From contig JAEEWG010000004.1 in NCBI GenBank assembly GCA_016287245.1, positions 62,001 to 126,000 on the forward strand: DNA of 64,000 bases, written 5' to 3'. Under the pieces are notes generated by a model. The model made no database searches and was not told the DNA's origin. It saw only the letters and a list, made by a program, of their open reading frames with translations. This DNA comes from Clostridia bacterium. Its GTDB lineage: Bacteria; Bacillota; Clostridia; Saccharofermentanales; Saccharofermentanaceae. A program made the position numbers and the translations under genes. Below, in pieces: positions 1 to 7,898 of the stretch (the first letter of the stretch is position 1; each line of letters starts with the position of its first letter).

Positions 1-1
1 C

Positions 2-79
2 CGACTCCGTCTGATCGATGTCGCCTCTTCGAATCTTGCTGCATATCTTGAAGGAAAGCCCGTCAACGTGGTATCCTAA
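2..79 (+). CDS. C-terminal end of a probable D-isomer-specific 2-hydroxyacid dehydrogenase (partial)
   Basis: An open frame enters from the left edge and ends at a TAA at 77-79, giving 25 residues. The tail (Asn-Leu-Ala-Ala-Tyr-Leu-Glu-Gly-Lys-Pro followed by a hydrophobic end) resembles the usual C-terminus of NAD-dependent 2-hydroxyacid dehydrogenases such as glycerate or phosphoglycerate dehydrogenase. Only this fragment is visible, so no catalytic residue can be checked and the assignment rests on a short motif. The next gene on the same strand starts 64 bases downstream and may be co-transcribed. Confidence 0.45.
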   Translation, partial: RLRLIDVASSNLAAYLEGKPVNVVS

Positions 80-143
80 TAGCCGTTTGTGAGAAAAGTA
101 CGGGCAAAGGATCTTTTGCCAAAGAAAATAAAGGAGATATCAC

Positions 144-608
144 ATGCTCAGTAAAACACTTTATGTGTTCATGATTTCCATGATCCCGATCATCGAGCTT
201 CGTGGAAGCATCCCTTATGCCGCCGGTGCCGGCCTTCCGTGGTATGTAGCTTTCATTACGGCCGTGATCGGAAATCTTCTTCCGGTACCCTTCATCCTTC
301 TTTTCGTAAAGAAGGTCTTCGACTGGATGAGAAAGTATCCAAAGCTTAAGAAGATCGTTGACTTCTGCGAAAACAAATTCGCGAAGAAAGTGGAAAAAGC
401 CGGAAACACAGCGTTCTGGACACTGGTCGGCTTCATCGCCATCCCACTTCCGGGAACCGGCGCTTGGACCGGAAGCGGAATCGCCGCTGTCTGCGAAGTG
501 CCGTTTAAGAAGGCTCTCCTGGCCGCCGTGATCGGCGTTCTTATCGCCGCGACCGTCGTCACCATGATTGCGTATGGCGTTCTGGCCGGACTCAGTTTCC
601 TGCTTTAA
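144..608 (+). CDS. Small multidrug-export-like integral membrane protein (Sm_multidrug_ex family)
   Basis: The product is 154 residues and almost wholly hydrophobic, with about four membrane segments. It matches what I know of the COG2426/PF06695 small multidrug-export family. Typical features are an early Glu-Leu-Arg-Gly motif (residues 18-21), a short basic loop around residues 60-85, and a Pro-Leu-Pro-Gly-Thr-Gly segment near residue 102. The family name is historical and substrate transport is not well proven, so the role is inferred. The ATG at 144 has an AAAGGAGAT ribosome binding site just upstream. A hairpin terminator follows the stop codon. Confidence 0.75.
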   Translation: MLSKTLYVFMISMIPIIELRGSIPYAAGAGLPWYVAFITAVIGNLLPVPFILLFVKKVFDWMRKYPKLKKIVDFCENKFAKKVEKAGNTAFWTLVGFIAIPLPGTGAWTGSGIAAVCEVPFKKALLAAVIGVLIAATVVTMIAYGVLAGLSFLL

Positions 609-629
609 TAGATAAAAAGATTAAAAAGC

Positions 630-668
630 AAGCGCCCGACGTGAAGATATCACATCGGGCGCTTTTGT
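630..668. terminator. Bidirectional rho-independent terminator
   Basis: An inverted repeat with arms AGCGCCCGA and TCGGGCGCT surrounds a short GTG/CAC-closed loop. It is preceded by an A-rich run and followed by TTTTG. It lies between two convergent genes (stop at 608 on plus, stop at 687 on minus) and can serve both. Confidence 0.75.
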
Positions 669-686
669 ATTGCAATTTAACAGATC

Positions 687-1937
687 TCAGCCCTCGACCT
701 TCGGGAGTGTGGATCCGCCGTACGGCATGACGACTATCTTCGCGTCCGGACCCTTCTCCTTTATCGCATCGTCGATCGCGGTCTGGATGTCCGAATACGG
801 CTCCAGGAAGACTTTCTTAACAAAGTCGTGCTCGAGATCGGAAACGAAGAAGATGCGGGCATTTTCGAGGACCATGGCGATCGCCGCGGCCTTGTGTCCG
901 CCGAGGACGAAGTCGGTCTTGATGTGAGTGATCATGTCGGAGCTCTTCTCGTGACCCAGGAGCCACTCCTCGAAGTGATGCTCGCCGAGGCCTTCCTTAC
1001 AGGAAGCGATCCAGACGATGATGCCGCCTTTCTTGACCGCATGCTTGGCATTGTCCAGCGCTTTCTGCGCCTGGTACATATTGATGTCCTTCGGGAATCC
1101 GCCGGCACTGACGATTACGATGTCGGCTTTCTCCGGGATCGATACCTTATAGAAAGAATCGAGGAACTTGCAGCCCTCTCTGTGAGCCAGGACCGGATCA
1201 CCGGCGAAGCTTCGGATGATCTCCTTCTTGGCATCGAGAACGACATTTACGATGTAATCCACGCCCAGGATGCGGCCGGATTCCTCAATGTCTTCTCTTA
1301 CCGGATTGCCTTCCAGACGTCCGGCGCAGGCAGTCGGTTCGACCATGGCGCTGTGGTTGTGCTGGATGGCATCCCATGTGGAGACACCCGGCATGATGGC
1401 CTTATATCCTCCGGAATATCCTGCGAAATAGTGATATTCGATGTTGCCGAGGCAGATCCTTCTGTCGGCTTCTACGACCGGGCGGAAAATGTCGACCGGT
1501 GTGCCACGGGAGGTCGTGCCTACATGAACAGCGTCGTTGACATCCGAGTCGATGCAGCGGACACGGTCATATACGGCATCGCCGACCATGTAGCGCATAC
1601 GCTCTTCGGTGTGTCCGCCGTGAGAGCCGAGTGCAAAAACGATCGTGATATCGGAATCCGGAATACCTGCAGCGGAAAGCTCATCGAGAACAGCCGGGAG
1701 CACCTTGTAGCTCGGGATCGGACGGGTGATGTCCGAGGTGATGATTGCAACGGTCTCGCCCTTTTTCACGACTTCACGGAGCGGAGGAAGACCGATCGGT
1801 TCACGCATGGAACGATAGACTTCATCGCTTCCTGTCAAACCGATTTCTGCTTCATTCGGAGTAAGAACGGCCATGACCTGGCTGTCCGGTACCTGTACCG
1901 GGATCTTCTCTTTACCAAAACCTAATGCAATCTCCAT
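687..1937 (-). CDS. LarA-like nickel-pincer enzyme (lactate racemase family, DUF2088)
   Basis: The 416-residue protein matches the LarA/DUF2088 family by length and motifs. LarA of Lactobacillus plantarum uses a nickel-pincer nucleotide held by a lysine and histidines. Here the corresponding residues appear to be His106/His109 in an Ala-Leu-Gly-Ser-His-Gly-Gly-His motif, His169 and Lys179 in the Tyr-His-Tyr-Phe-Ala-Gly-Tyr-Ser-Gly-Gly-Tyr-Lys segment, and His193/His195. The substrate may be lactate or another 2-hydroxyacid, since the wider family is diverse. It is the second gene of a two-gene unit: its AAGGAGG site overlaps the TAA of the antiporter gene 10 bases upstream, implying coupled translation. 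The cofactor genes larB, larC and larE are not in this window. Confidence 0.8.
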   Translation of the reverse strand: MEIALGFGKEKIPVQVPDSQVMAVLTPNEAEIGLTGSDEVYRSMREPIGLPPLREVVKKGETVAIITSDITRPIPSYKVLPAVLDELSAAGIPDSDITIVFALGSHGGHTEERMRYMVGDAVYDRVRCIDSDVNDAVHVGTTSRGTPVDIFRPVVEADRRICLGNIEYHYFAGYSGGYKAIMPGVSTWDAIQHNHSAMVEPTACAGRLEGNPVREDIEESGRILGVDYIVNVVLDAKKEIIRSFAGDPVLAHREGCKFLDSFYKVSIPEKADIVIVSAGGFPKDINMYQAQKALDNAKHAVKKGGIIVWIASCKEGLGEHHFEEWLLGHEKSSDMITHIKTDFVLGGHKAAAIAMVLENARIFFVSDLEHDFVKKVFLEPYSDIQTAIDDAIKEKGPDAKIVVMPYGGSTLPKVEG

Positions 1938-1947
1938 GCAAGCCTCC

Positions 1948-3207
1948 TTATTTCGCGCTTTGTTCTTCCGGCGGGAGCGTGAGGCCCGGGTTTCTCCGGC
2001 TCCTCAGTTCGCGGGGCGTATTCGTTCTTGTCAGACACTTTTTTACAGTGACATCCATCAGGATCGCACCCAGTGGCGCGGTGATGAGGATGGAAAGTAC
2101 GGCAGTTGTCAGGACCATCATACCACAAGCGAGGCCCTGTGCCAGCGGGATCGCACCAACAGCGGCCTGAACAGTTGCCTTCGGGAAATAGGCGACGTCG
2201 CAGTAGAGGATCTCCTTGAACTTCAGCTTGGAGCCGAAGAGGCTGACGATCACACCGACGGAACGGAAAAGGAGCGCGCCGAGGATCAGAAGGACAGAGC
2301 CGAGACCTGCGGAAAGCAGCGCCTTGATCTCTACGGCAGAGCCCAGCATGACGAAAAGCAGAAGTTCCGCACCGACCCAGATCTTGGCGATCTTGGCGGA
2401 GAGGCGGTTGGCCACGGTCGGACGGCGGTTCAGGATCGCACCGCCGAGAGCCATAACTGCCAGAAGTCCGGAGAAAGGAACGAATTCGGAAATATAGGAC
2501 TCGCATCCTACAAAGAGGAAGGAAAGTCCGAAAAGAAGCAGGATCTTAACGGTATCTCTCAGATGGATCGCTTTGAAGATCTGGGAAATGATGATACCGA
2601 AAACGATACCGACACCAAGGCCGGTCGCGATGGAGATCGGGATCGAGATGACGGTCCAGGCGGAGATGCCTTCACCCTTGCTCATGCCGATAAATGCCGT
2701 GAATAATACGATGGCATAAATATCATCTGCGGAAGCACCCGCCATGATGAGCTGCGGGATATGTTTGTCGGTGCCGTAGCCCTCTTCCATGAGCCAGAGC
2801 ATCTTCGGAACGATGATTGCCGGAGAAGCAGCGGCGAGCATAGCGCCGACAATGGCAGAGTCAACGCGGGAGATCCCGAGGCAGGCAGGACCCAGGACCA
2901 CTGCACCAATGATCTCAAATGTCGCCGGGACAAAGCAGAGCATGATCGCCGGACGTCCGATCTTCTTCATGTCGCTGATATCCAGGCTCAGACCCGCGCG
3001 GAACAGGATAACGATCAGCGCGATCTCACGAAGCTCGGAAGAGATGGAAAGGATCTTCGGATCCAGAAGATTTAATACCGCCGGTCCCAGAATGATACCT
3101 GTAATGATCAGTCCCAGGAGAGACGGGATATGCAGTTTCTTAAAAATCCCGCTGATACAAAAACCGATCAGGAACATCAGCGCCAGACTCATAAGCATGT
3201 TGTTCAT
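1948..3207 (-). CDS. CPA2/Kef-type cation:proton antiporter
   Basis: This 419-residue protein consists of about 12 hydrophobic segments spread over its whole length, as in the Na+/H+ exchanger domain of the CPA2 (KefB/NapA-like) family. It has no C-terminal TrkA-N or USP domain, so it is the short membrane-only form. Conserved-looking features are the Gly-Leu-Ile-Ile-Thr-Gly-Ile-Ile-Leu-Gly-Pro segment near residue 35 and the Ala-Ala-Ala-Ser-Pro-Ala-Ile-Ile segment near residue 130. It should exchange Na+, K+ or a small organic anion/cation against protons; the substrate cannot be read from sequence. It lies directly upstream of the LarA-like gene with a 10-base gap, so an organic acid link is possible but inferred. 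Confidence 0.8.
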   Translation of the reverse strand: MNNMLMSLALMFLIGFCISGIFKKLHIPSLLGLIITGIILGPAVLNLLDPKILSISSELREIALIVILFRAGLSLDISDMKKIGRPAIMLCFVPATFEIIGAVVLGPACLGISRVDSAIVGAMLAAASPAIIVPKMLWLMEEGYGTDKHIPQLIMAGASADDIYAIVLFTAFIGMSKGEGISAWTVISIPISIATGLGVGIVFGIIISQIFKAIHLRDTVKILLLFGLSFLFVGCESYISEFVPFSGLLAVMALGGAILNRRPTVANRLSAKIAKIWVGAELLLFVMLGSAVEIKALLSAGLGSVLLILGALLFRSVGVIVSLFGSKLKFKEILYCDVAYFPKATVQAAVGAIPLAQGLACGMMVLTTAVLSILITAPLGAILMDVTVKKCLTRTNTPRELRSRRNPGLTLPPEEQSAK

Positions 3208-3341
3208 TTCAAAATACCCTCTTTACTCGTTCCCCGCGCTCTTTTCCGCGGGGATTCCAATATTCCTCACATACCATTGGGGTATGTACCTTTACGCACA
3301 ATAACGAATTATAGCACCGTTATAGCTTTCGGGCGCATAAA

Positions 3342-3376
3342 AAAGCACTGGAAAAACAACGATTTTCCAGTGCTGA
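3342..3376 (-). terminator. Rho-independent terminator of the radical SAM gene
   Basis: Arms AGCACTGGAAAA (3344-3355) and TTTTCCAGTGCT (3363-3374) form a perfect 12-bp stem with a 7-base loop. On the minus strand the stem is followed by a T run, which places it as the terminator of the gene ending at 3408. Confidence 0.85.
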
Positions 3377-3407
3377 ATCGGTCTTTTGTTGTGTACTTTT
3401 GGAAGTG

Positions 3408-4562
3408 TCAGTTACGGTACATTCTTTCGATGAACCTGGGGCTCTCACTTTGCATCAGGAAAGAGGCCGCCTGGTCGGAAAGACGGATAAGAAGTTTTTC
3501 ATATTCACACTGCAGCGCCGACACTTCAGACATCGATCCCGTATGTCCGTGATTTGCGCATGCGCAGGTGTGGTGGCAGCGGGAAGAAAGCGCGCATTCC
3601 GCGCAGTCCTTCGGTTCGATCCGCTGACTCTCCAGCGACTCCAGACGGCTGTCATCCAGGCCCTCATCGATCGAGCCGACGGAGAATCCTTCCAGTCTGA
3701 TAAAGTGACTGCAGGGATAATACTTCCCGTCCGTGTCCACCATGAGCTTATGGCACCCGAAATGACACGGCGCACTGTCGGCATCTTTTCCCCGGATATA
3801 GTTCCTGATCTTATTCTCAAAAGGGATAAACCGGAAGATGCTGTCGCCCAGGTTCCACGCTTCGTACAGCTTTTCGACCTTTTCCATTTCAAGGGAAAGC
3901 GCTTCGAATTTCTCGTCTGTCCAGAGCACTCTTTCTCCATGCGCGAGGACCATGCTGACCGCGCGGACGCCTTTTCCGCGGAAGAATTCGAGTGACTCGG
4001 CGACCTTATCCACATGATCGGGATGGACCGTCATCATGATGATGGTATCCGGGAACGTCTGAAGGAGCATGTCAAGTTTTTTGTCCACGAGTGCTTTCGT
4101 CGGATGTCCGCCTCTGTCGAGACGCACCAGATCCTGGGAAAGGCCGTCATGGGACAGCGCCAGGATGATCCTGTTTTCTTTGGCAAAAGAAACGAACGCC
4201 TCATCGAGGAGCGTGCCGTTCGTCGTGATCTCGAAGACCAGCCGGGAGTTTTCTATCTCAGCAAATTTAGCCTTCGCATACTTTACGAGTTTTTCGATCA
4301 GAGGTCTTTGCAGGAGCGGCTCTCCTCCGTAAAAAGAGATCTGTCCCCGCACCTTCGGGGTCTCCCCGGGAGATGCCTTCTTTAGTTTTTCGGATCGAAA
4401 AAGGACGCTTCCGGCCAGATCGTCGATGGCCTTCTTTCCCATCTCTTCCGGCATGACCGCGTCCTCATGTTTCTGCAGGCAGTATCTGCAGTCAAAATTA
4501 CACTGGCGGGTCACCACCAGTGTAAGCTTGAGCGTCTGATTTTCTTTGTTCTGCTGTGCCAT
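3408..4562 (-). CDS. Radical SAM/SPASM peptide maturase
   Basis: The 384-residue enzyme starts with a radical SAM CX3CX2C cluster motif, Cys21-Cys25-Cys28, which binds the 4Fe-4S cluster that cleaves S-adenosylmethionine. A Gly-Gly-Glu-Pro motif follows at about residue 75. The C-terminal 100 residues are rich in Cys (a Cys-X3-Cys pair, a Tyr-Tyr-Pro-Cys-Ser-His segment, Cys-X2-Cys, then further Cys), the pattern of a SPASM domain with auxiliary clusters. SPASM enzymes usually modify ribosomal peptides or activate sulfatases. No sulfatase is seen nearby, but a small protein gene lies 59 bases upstream on the same strand, so peptide modification is the favoured role. No strong ribosome binding site sits directly before the ATG at 4562; an AAGGAG lies about 45 bases upstream between small hairpins. 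Confidence 0.85.
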   Translation of the reverse strand: MAQQNKENQTLKLTLVVTRQCNFDCRYCLQKHEDAVMPEEMGKKAIDDLAGSVLFRSEKLKKASPGETPKVRGQISFYGGEPLLQRPLIEKLVKYAKAKFAEIENSRLVFEITTNGTLLDEAFVSFAKENRIILALSHDGLSQDLVRLDRGGHPTKALVDKKLDMLLQTFPDTIIMMTVHPDHVDKVAESLEFFRGKGVRAVSMVLAHGERVLWTDEKFEALSLEMEKVEKLYEAWNLGDSIFRFIPFENKIRNYIRGKDADSAPCHFGCHKLMVDTDGKYYPCSHFIRLEGFSVGSIDEGLDDSRLESLESQRIEPKDCAECALSSRCHHTCACANHGHTGSMSEVSALQCEYEKLLIRLSDQAASFLMQSESPRFIERMYRN

Positions 4563-4621
4563 ATCTTACGTCATGTCGGACACTTTCGAGGTCCGTCTCC
4601 TTGAAGGGATCGCTCCCTGAT

Positions 4622-4954
4622 TCATTGATCTGCCGGTTCATCGTAAACAGCCTCATCACCCGCATAATCGATATAATCTGTAGGTTCTGTTTCGATCACC
4701 ACTTCGCCGTCAAGGATGGTCGGATCGACATTTCCTGATCCGTCCTGTATCTTCTGTACGACTTCGTCCAGATTCAGCTTCGCTTCTTTCACTTTTGCTT
4801 CTTTTTCCCCGCATGCGGAGGAGAGAACCATGGCAGCAGTAAGTGCAGTTACTGCCGCGACTTTGGTGACCGGTCCCGCAAAGGACTGTCTTTTCACCTG
4901 TGCAAGTGTAGGATATACGGGATTCTCGATGATCTTTACAGGTTGCTTTTTCAT
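4622..4954 (-). CDS. Small acidic, Tyr-bearing protein, candidate substrate of the adjacent radical SAM enzyme
   Basis: The product is 110 residues with a clear AAGGAG site before the ATG at 4954. It has three visible parts. Residues 1-30 are a polar leader with Pro and Lys. Residues 31-47 form a hydrophobic helix ending in Ser-Ser-Ala-Cys48, a weak lipobox. Residues 49-110 are strongly acidic, with Tyr94, Tyr97 and Tyr104 each flanked by Asp or Glu. A polar leader this long before the hydrophobic segment is unusual for a plain lipoprotein. Its position just upstream of a SPASM maturase suggests a precursor whose acidic tail is modified and which may be membrane anchored. I do not recognise the family; the precursor role is inference. 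Confidence 0.6.
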   Translation of the reverse strand: MKKQPVKIIENPVYPTLAQVKRQSFAGPVTKVAAVTALTAAMVLSSACGEKEAKVKEAKLNLDEVVQKIQDGSGNVDPTILDGEVVIETEPTDYIDYAGDEAVYDEPADQ

Positions 4955-5024
4955 GTTCGTAGTCTCCTTTTCGATTTGCTGTTCTGCAAATAAGACGAGG
5001 CTTCTATGAAATCTGTTGCATCTT

Positions 5025-5816
5025 TCAGCTGTCGCCGTTTCGAAGCTGTACGGTGATACCTGAACCGATGAGCGCGGCCCATATGAAGAATGACACCCAT
5101 CCGTTCTCCAGGCCCTGCTTCACGACCGGAGTCAGAAAAGACGGCAGGTCTTTCCAAGAGTATAACATGCCCATGAATCCGAGGAAAACATCCCGCAGGA
5201 TATCCGCGCCGATCACAGAAGTTGTGATCTTGATGGCCGGAGACTGGAGGATACAGATGATGATGCCGACGATGATTCCGATCAGCAGCGCAATGACGCA
5301 GATCGCGAGGAGCTTCTCCCCGTCAGTATTTCCGGGGATCCAGGACATGACGGCACTCATCTGCTTATCAGATATAAGCGTCTGGGAACGGTCTGATCCG
5401 TCGGTCAGTTTCGCGATCGTATCCGGCGAAAGAGAGACTACCAGTGCGAGGTTGTTCTGCGTTTTGATGATATAGAGAAGGCAGATCTTCACCAGCGTAT
5501 ACCAGGTAAAAAACATGGAGATGAAGAACAGTGCTTTTTTATAGATCGCATACGAAAGAAGCGCCAGAAGAATACCAATGACGATAGGGAAAAAGAAGTC
5601 CCACATCGAACGGGAATCCTCCGGGATCTTTTCGAGAAGAAAGGCGGAATTCAGGAGGTTTGCTCCCTGCATACCCATGAAGAAACCCGCGATCGCCATC
5701 GAGATGCGAAACATGCGGAAGCCGTAAAAACAAAGCAGCAGGCCCATGGCGCAGAACGTTAACAGCATGACGGTATCGAGCACTCCATTTTCCTCCTTTT
5801 TCAAGTTACCTTTCAT
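5025..5816 (-). CDS. Integral membrane protein of unknown function (TMEM198/DUF4203-like topology)
   Basis: The 263-residue product has about seven hydrophobic segments: two near the N-terminus, two around residues 70-115, one or two around 165-195, and one near the C-terminus. Between residues 125 and 165 lies a polar loop that may be exposed. The Gly-Phe-Phe-Met-Gly segment after the second helix recalls DUF4203/TMEM198 proteins, but I am not certain of the family. It is on the same strand and 70 bases upstream of the small acidic protein and the radical SAM gene, with no terminator seen between. It could therefore be part of that unit, perhaps as an exporter or anchor, but nothing proves this. 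Confidence 0.6.
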   Translation of the reverse strand: MKGNLKKEENGVLDTVMLLTFCAMGLLLCFYGFRMFRISMAIAGFFMGMQGANLLNSAFLLEKIPEDSRSMWDFFFPIVIGILLALLSYAIYKKALFFISMFFTWYTLVKICLLYIIKTQNNLALVVSLSPDTIAKLTDGSDRSQTLISDKQMSAVMSWIPGNTDGEKLLAICVIALLIGIIVGIIICILQSPAIKITTSVIGADILRDVFLGFMGMLYSWKDLPSFLTPVVKQGLENGWVSFFIWAALIGSGITVQLRNGDS

Positions 5817-5906
5817 TATATCGCGGGAGCAATTCGCATATGTAACAAAACGTTTTCAATTCTCGGTCACTTTTAGGTAAAATTGCCTTGCGATTCTCCT
5901 CTGTCT

Positions 5907-5936
5907 TTGCGAAAATAGAAGCAGTACTTCTATATT
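5907..5936 (+). promoter_or_regulatory. Probable vegetative promoter of the HerA-like gene
   Basis: A TTGCGA hexamer at 5907-5912 and TATATT at 5931-5936 are separated by 18 bases. They lie 20 bases upstream of the ATG, which has its own AGGAGGT site. The region between the divergent genes is A/T-rich and holds no other obvious element. Confidence 0.4.
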
Positions 5937-5955
5937 ATGATCAGGAGGTAGATCT

Positions 5956-7737
5956 ATGCTTTACGACAATAAGATTTGGGTAGGCGGCACCAGCACAAAG
6001 TGCTTTATTGAGCCTTCAAAGGCCAACCGCCATGGTTTGATCGCCGGCGCTACCGGTACAGGTAAATCCGTGACCCTGAAGGTTCTCGCTGAGAGCTTCT
6101 CTGACATGGGTGTCCCGGTCTTCCTTGCAGACGTCAAGGGTGACATGTCCGGTATCTGTGCAGCGGGTGTTACATCCGACAGCATGGAAGAGCGCATCGC
6201 GAAGTTTGGTATTGAGAACTTCGAGTACAAGGCGTATCCGACTACGTTCTACGATGTATTTGGTCAGATGGGTATTCCGATGCGCACCACCATCTCCGAA
6301 CTCGGTCCGATCCTTCTCGGCCGCATGCTCGGACTTTCCGACGTACAGCGCGCTGTTATGTCGATGGTATTCCGCATCGCTGACGATCAGGGACTTCTGC
6401 TCCTTGACTTAAAGGACCTCCGTCTCCTTCTCACATATATCGGTGATCACGCAGACGACTATAAGCTCACCTATGGTAACATCTCCTCTGCGACCATCGG
6501 TGCGATCCAGAGAAATCTGGCTCTCCTTTCCGATGAAGGTGCAGACGCATTCTTCGCTGAGCCGGCATTTAATGTTATGGATTTCTTTAAGACCGGAAGT
6601 GACGGACGCGGCATGATCAATGTGCTGAATGCCACAGAGCTTTTCAATAAGCCGCTTCTTTATTCGACATTCCTCCTCTGGCTCCTTTCCGAGATCTATG
6701 AGAATATGCCGGAAGTCGGCGATCCTGAGAAGCCGAAGATGGTATTCTTCTTCGACGAGGCGCACCTGCTCTTCAACGATGCACCTGCATTCCTCCTCGA
6801 AAAGATCGATCAGATCGTACGTCTCATCCGCTCCAAGGGTATTGGTGTTTACTTCATCTCCCAGAGCCCGAGCGATATCCCGGACACCATCCTGGCCCAG
6901 CTCCAGAACCGTGTACAGCATGCCCTTCGTGCATATACTCCTGCTGAGCAGAAGAAACTGAAGGCAGCTGCCGAGTCCTTCCGTGCTAATCCGGGCTTCG
7001 ATACCGAAGCAGCTCTCTCTGAGCTGGCTGTTGGTGAAGCTCTTGTTTCCTTCCTGGATGCCAAGGGTACACCTGGCATCGTTGAGCGTGCATATATTCT
7101 CCCGCCGCAGAGCTTTATCGGATCTGCCGGATTTGAGAAGATCCAGGAACTGACCGATGTAAATCCGCTCTATGAGAAGTACAGAGTCGCTGTCGATCCG
7201 GAGTCCGCTTATGAGATCCTGATGAGGAAATATGATCCGAATTACGGTGCTGCCGCCGCTCCGGCTGCTGAAGCTGCACCGTTTGCCGAATCCGCAGCAG
7301 CTGCTCCTGTTGCTGCAGTGCCTACGGCTGCCGACGAAGAGAAGGCTCGTCTTGCTGCTGAGAAGCAGGCAGAGAAAGAGCGTGCTGCTGAGATCCGTGA
7401 AGATCGTGAAGCAGACCGTAAGCAGCGTGAACTCGACCGTCAGGAAGACCGCGAGCGCAGACTCGAAGAAAGAGAGCGCGCTGCTGAGATCCGCGAGCAG
7501 AAGGAAAGAGACCGTCAGGAAGACCGTGAGCGCCGCGAAGCTGAGCGTCAGGCCCGTGCAGAAGAAAGAGAACGCAAGGAGCTGGAGCGCCAGGAAGAAA
7601 AGGCGAAGCGTGAAGCTGAGCGTGCCAAGAAGAACAGCCCGGTCACCAAGATCGTTAACTCGGCAACAACTGCTGCCGGCCGTCAGATCGGTTCTTCCCT
7701 TATCCGTGGTATCTTCGGAAGCCTGCTGAAGAAGTAA
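5956..7737 (+). CDS. HerA-like P-loop ATPase (DUF853 family) with charged coiled-coil tail
   Basis: The 593-residue protein has a Walker A motif at residues 31-39 (Gly-Ala-Thr-Gly-Thr-Gly-Lys-Ser) and a Walker B at 262-268 ending in Asp-Glu-Ala-His. A Ser-Gln-Ser-Pro motif follows near residue 303. This is the layout of the DUF853/YjgR branch of HerA-like DNA-translocating ATPases, which assemble as rings. From about residue 460 to 570 there is a long stretch of Arg/Glu/Ala that should form a charged helix or coiled coil, preceded by an Ala/Pro linker. The extreme C-terminus is basic. No nurA or other partner gene is adjacent. The DNA substrate and the cellular role are not known from the context. 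Confidence 0.85.
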   Translation: MLYDNKIWVGGTSTKCFIEPSKANRHGLIAGATGTGKSVTLKVLAESFSDMGVPVFLADVKGDMSGICAAGVTSDSMEERIAKFGIENFEYKAYPTTFYDVFGQMGIPMRTTISELGPILLGRMLGLSDVQRAVMSMVFRIADDQGLLLLDLKDLRLLLTYIGDHADDYKLTYGNISSATIGAIQRNLALLSDEGADAFFAEPAFNVMDFFKTGSDGRGMINVLNATELFNKPLLYSTFLLWLLSEIYENMPEVGDPEKPKMVFFFDEAHLLFNDAPAFLLEKIDQIVRLIRSKGIGVYFISQSPSDIPDTILAQLQNRVQHALRAYTPAEQKKLKAAAESFRANPGFDTEAALSELAVGEALVSFLDAKGTPGIVERAYILPPQSFIGSAGFEKIQELTDVNPLYEKYRVAVDPESAYEILMRKYDPNYGAAAAPAAEAAPFAESAAAAPVAAVPTAADEEKARLAAEKQAEKERAAEIREDREADRKQRELDRQEDRERRLEERERAAEIREQKERDRQEDRERREAERQARAEERERKELERQEEKAKREAERAKKNSPVTKIVNSATTAAGRQIGSSLIRGIFGSLLKK

Positions 7738-7761
7738 GCTATATTTCAGATACGAAAGAAT

Positions 7762-7799
7762 GTCTTCCGGCGGAGGAAACTCTGCCGGAAGATTTTTTA
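7762..7799 (+). terminator. Rho-independent terminator
   Basis: Arms TCTTCCGGC and GCCGGAAGA form a 9-bp stem followed by six T residues, just downstream of the HerA-like gene stop. Confidence 0.85.
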
Positions 7800-7898
7800 T
7801 CTTCGGATTTTTCGGAAAATATTGGAAAACGTGTAATATCTCCGCTAGAATGTTGTTAATTGGGGTAGAAAACAAAAACTATCCCGGAGGTGTTACTT

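Noticed and set aside
1873..2706. 277-residue plus-strand frame opposite the antiporter
   Set aside because: Highly charged shadow frame without a start signal; the minus-strand frame is a clear 12-helix transporter.
6409..7875. 488-residue minus-strand frame opposite the HerA-like gene
   Set aside because: Composition mirrors the charged coiled coil on the other strand; the plus-strand gene has Walker motifs and a ribosome binding site.
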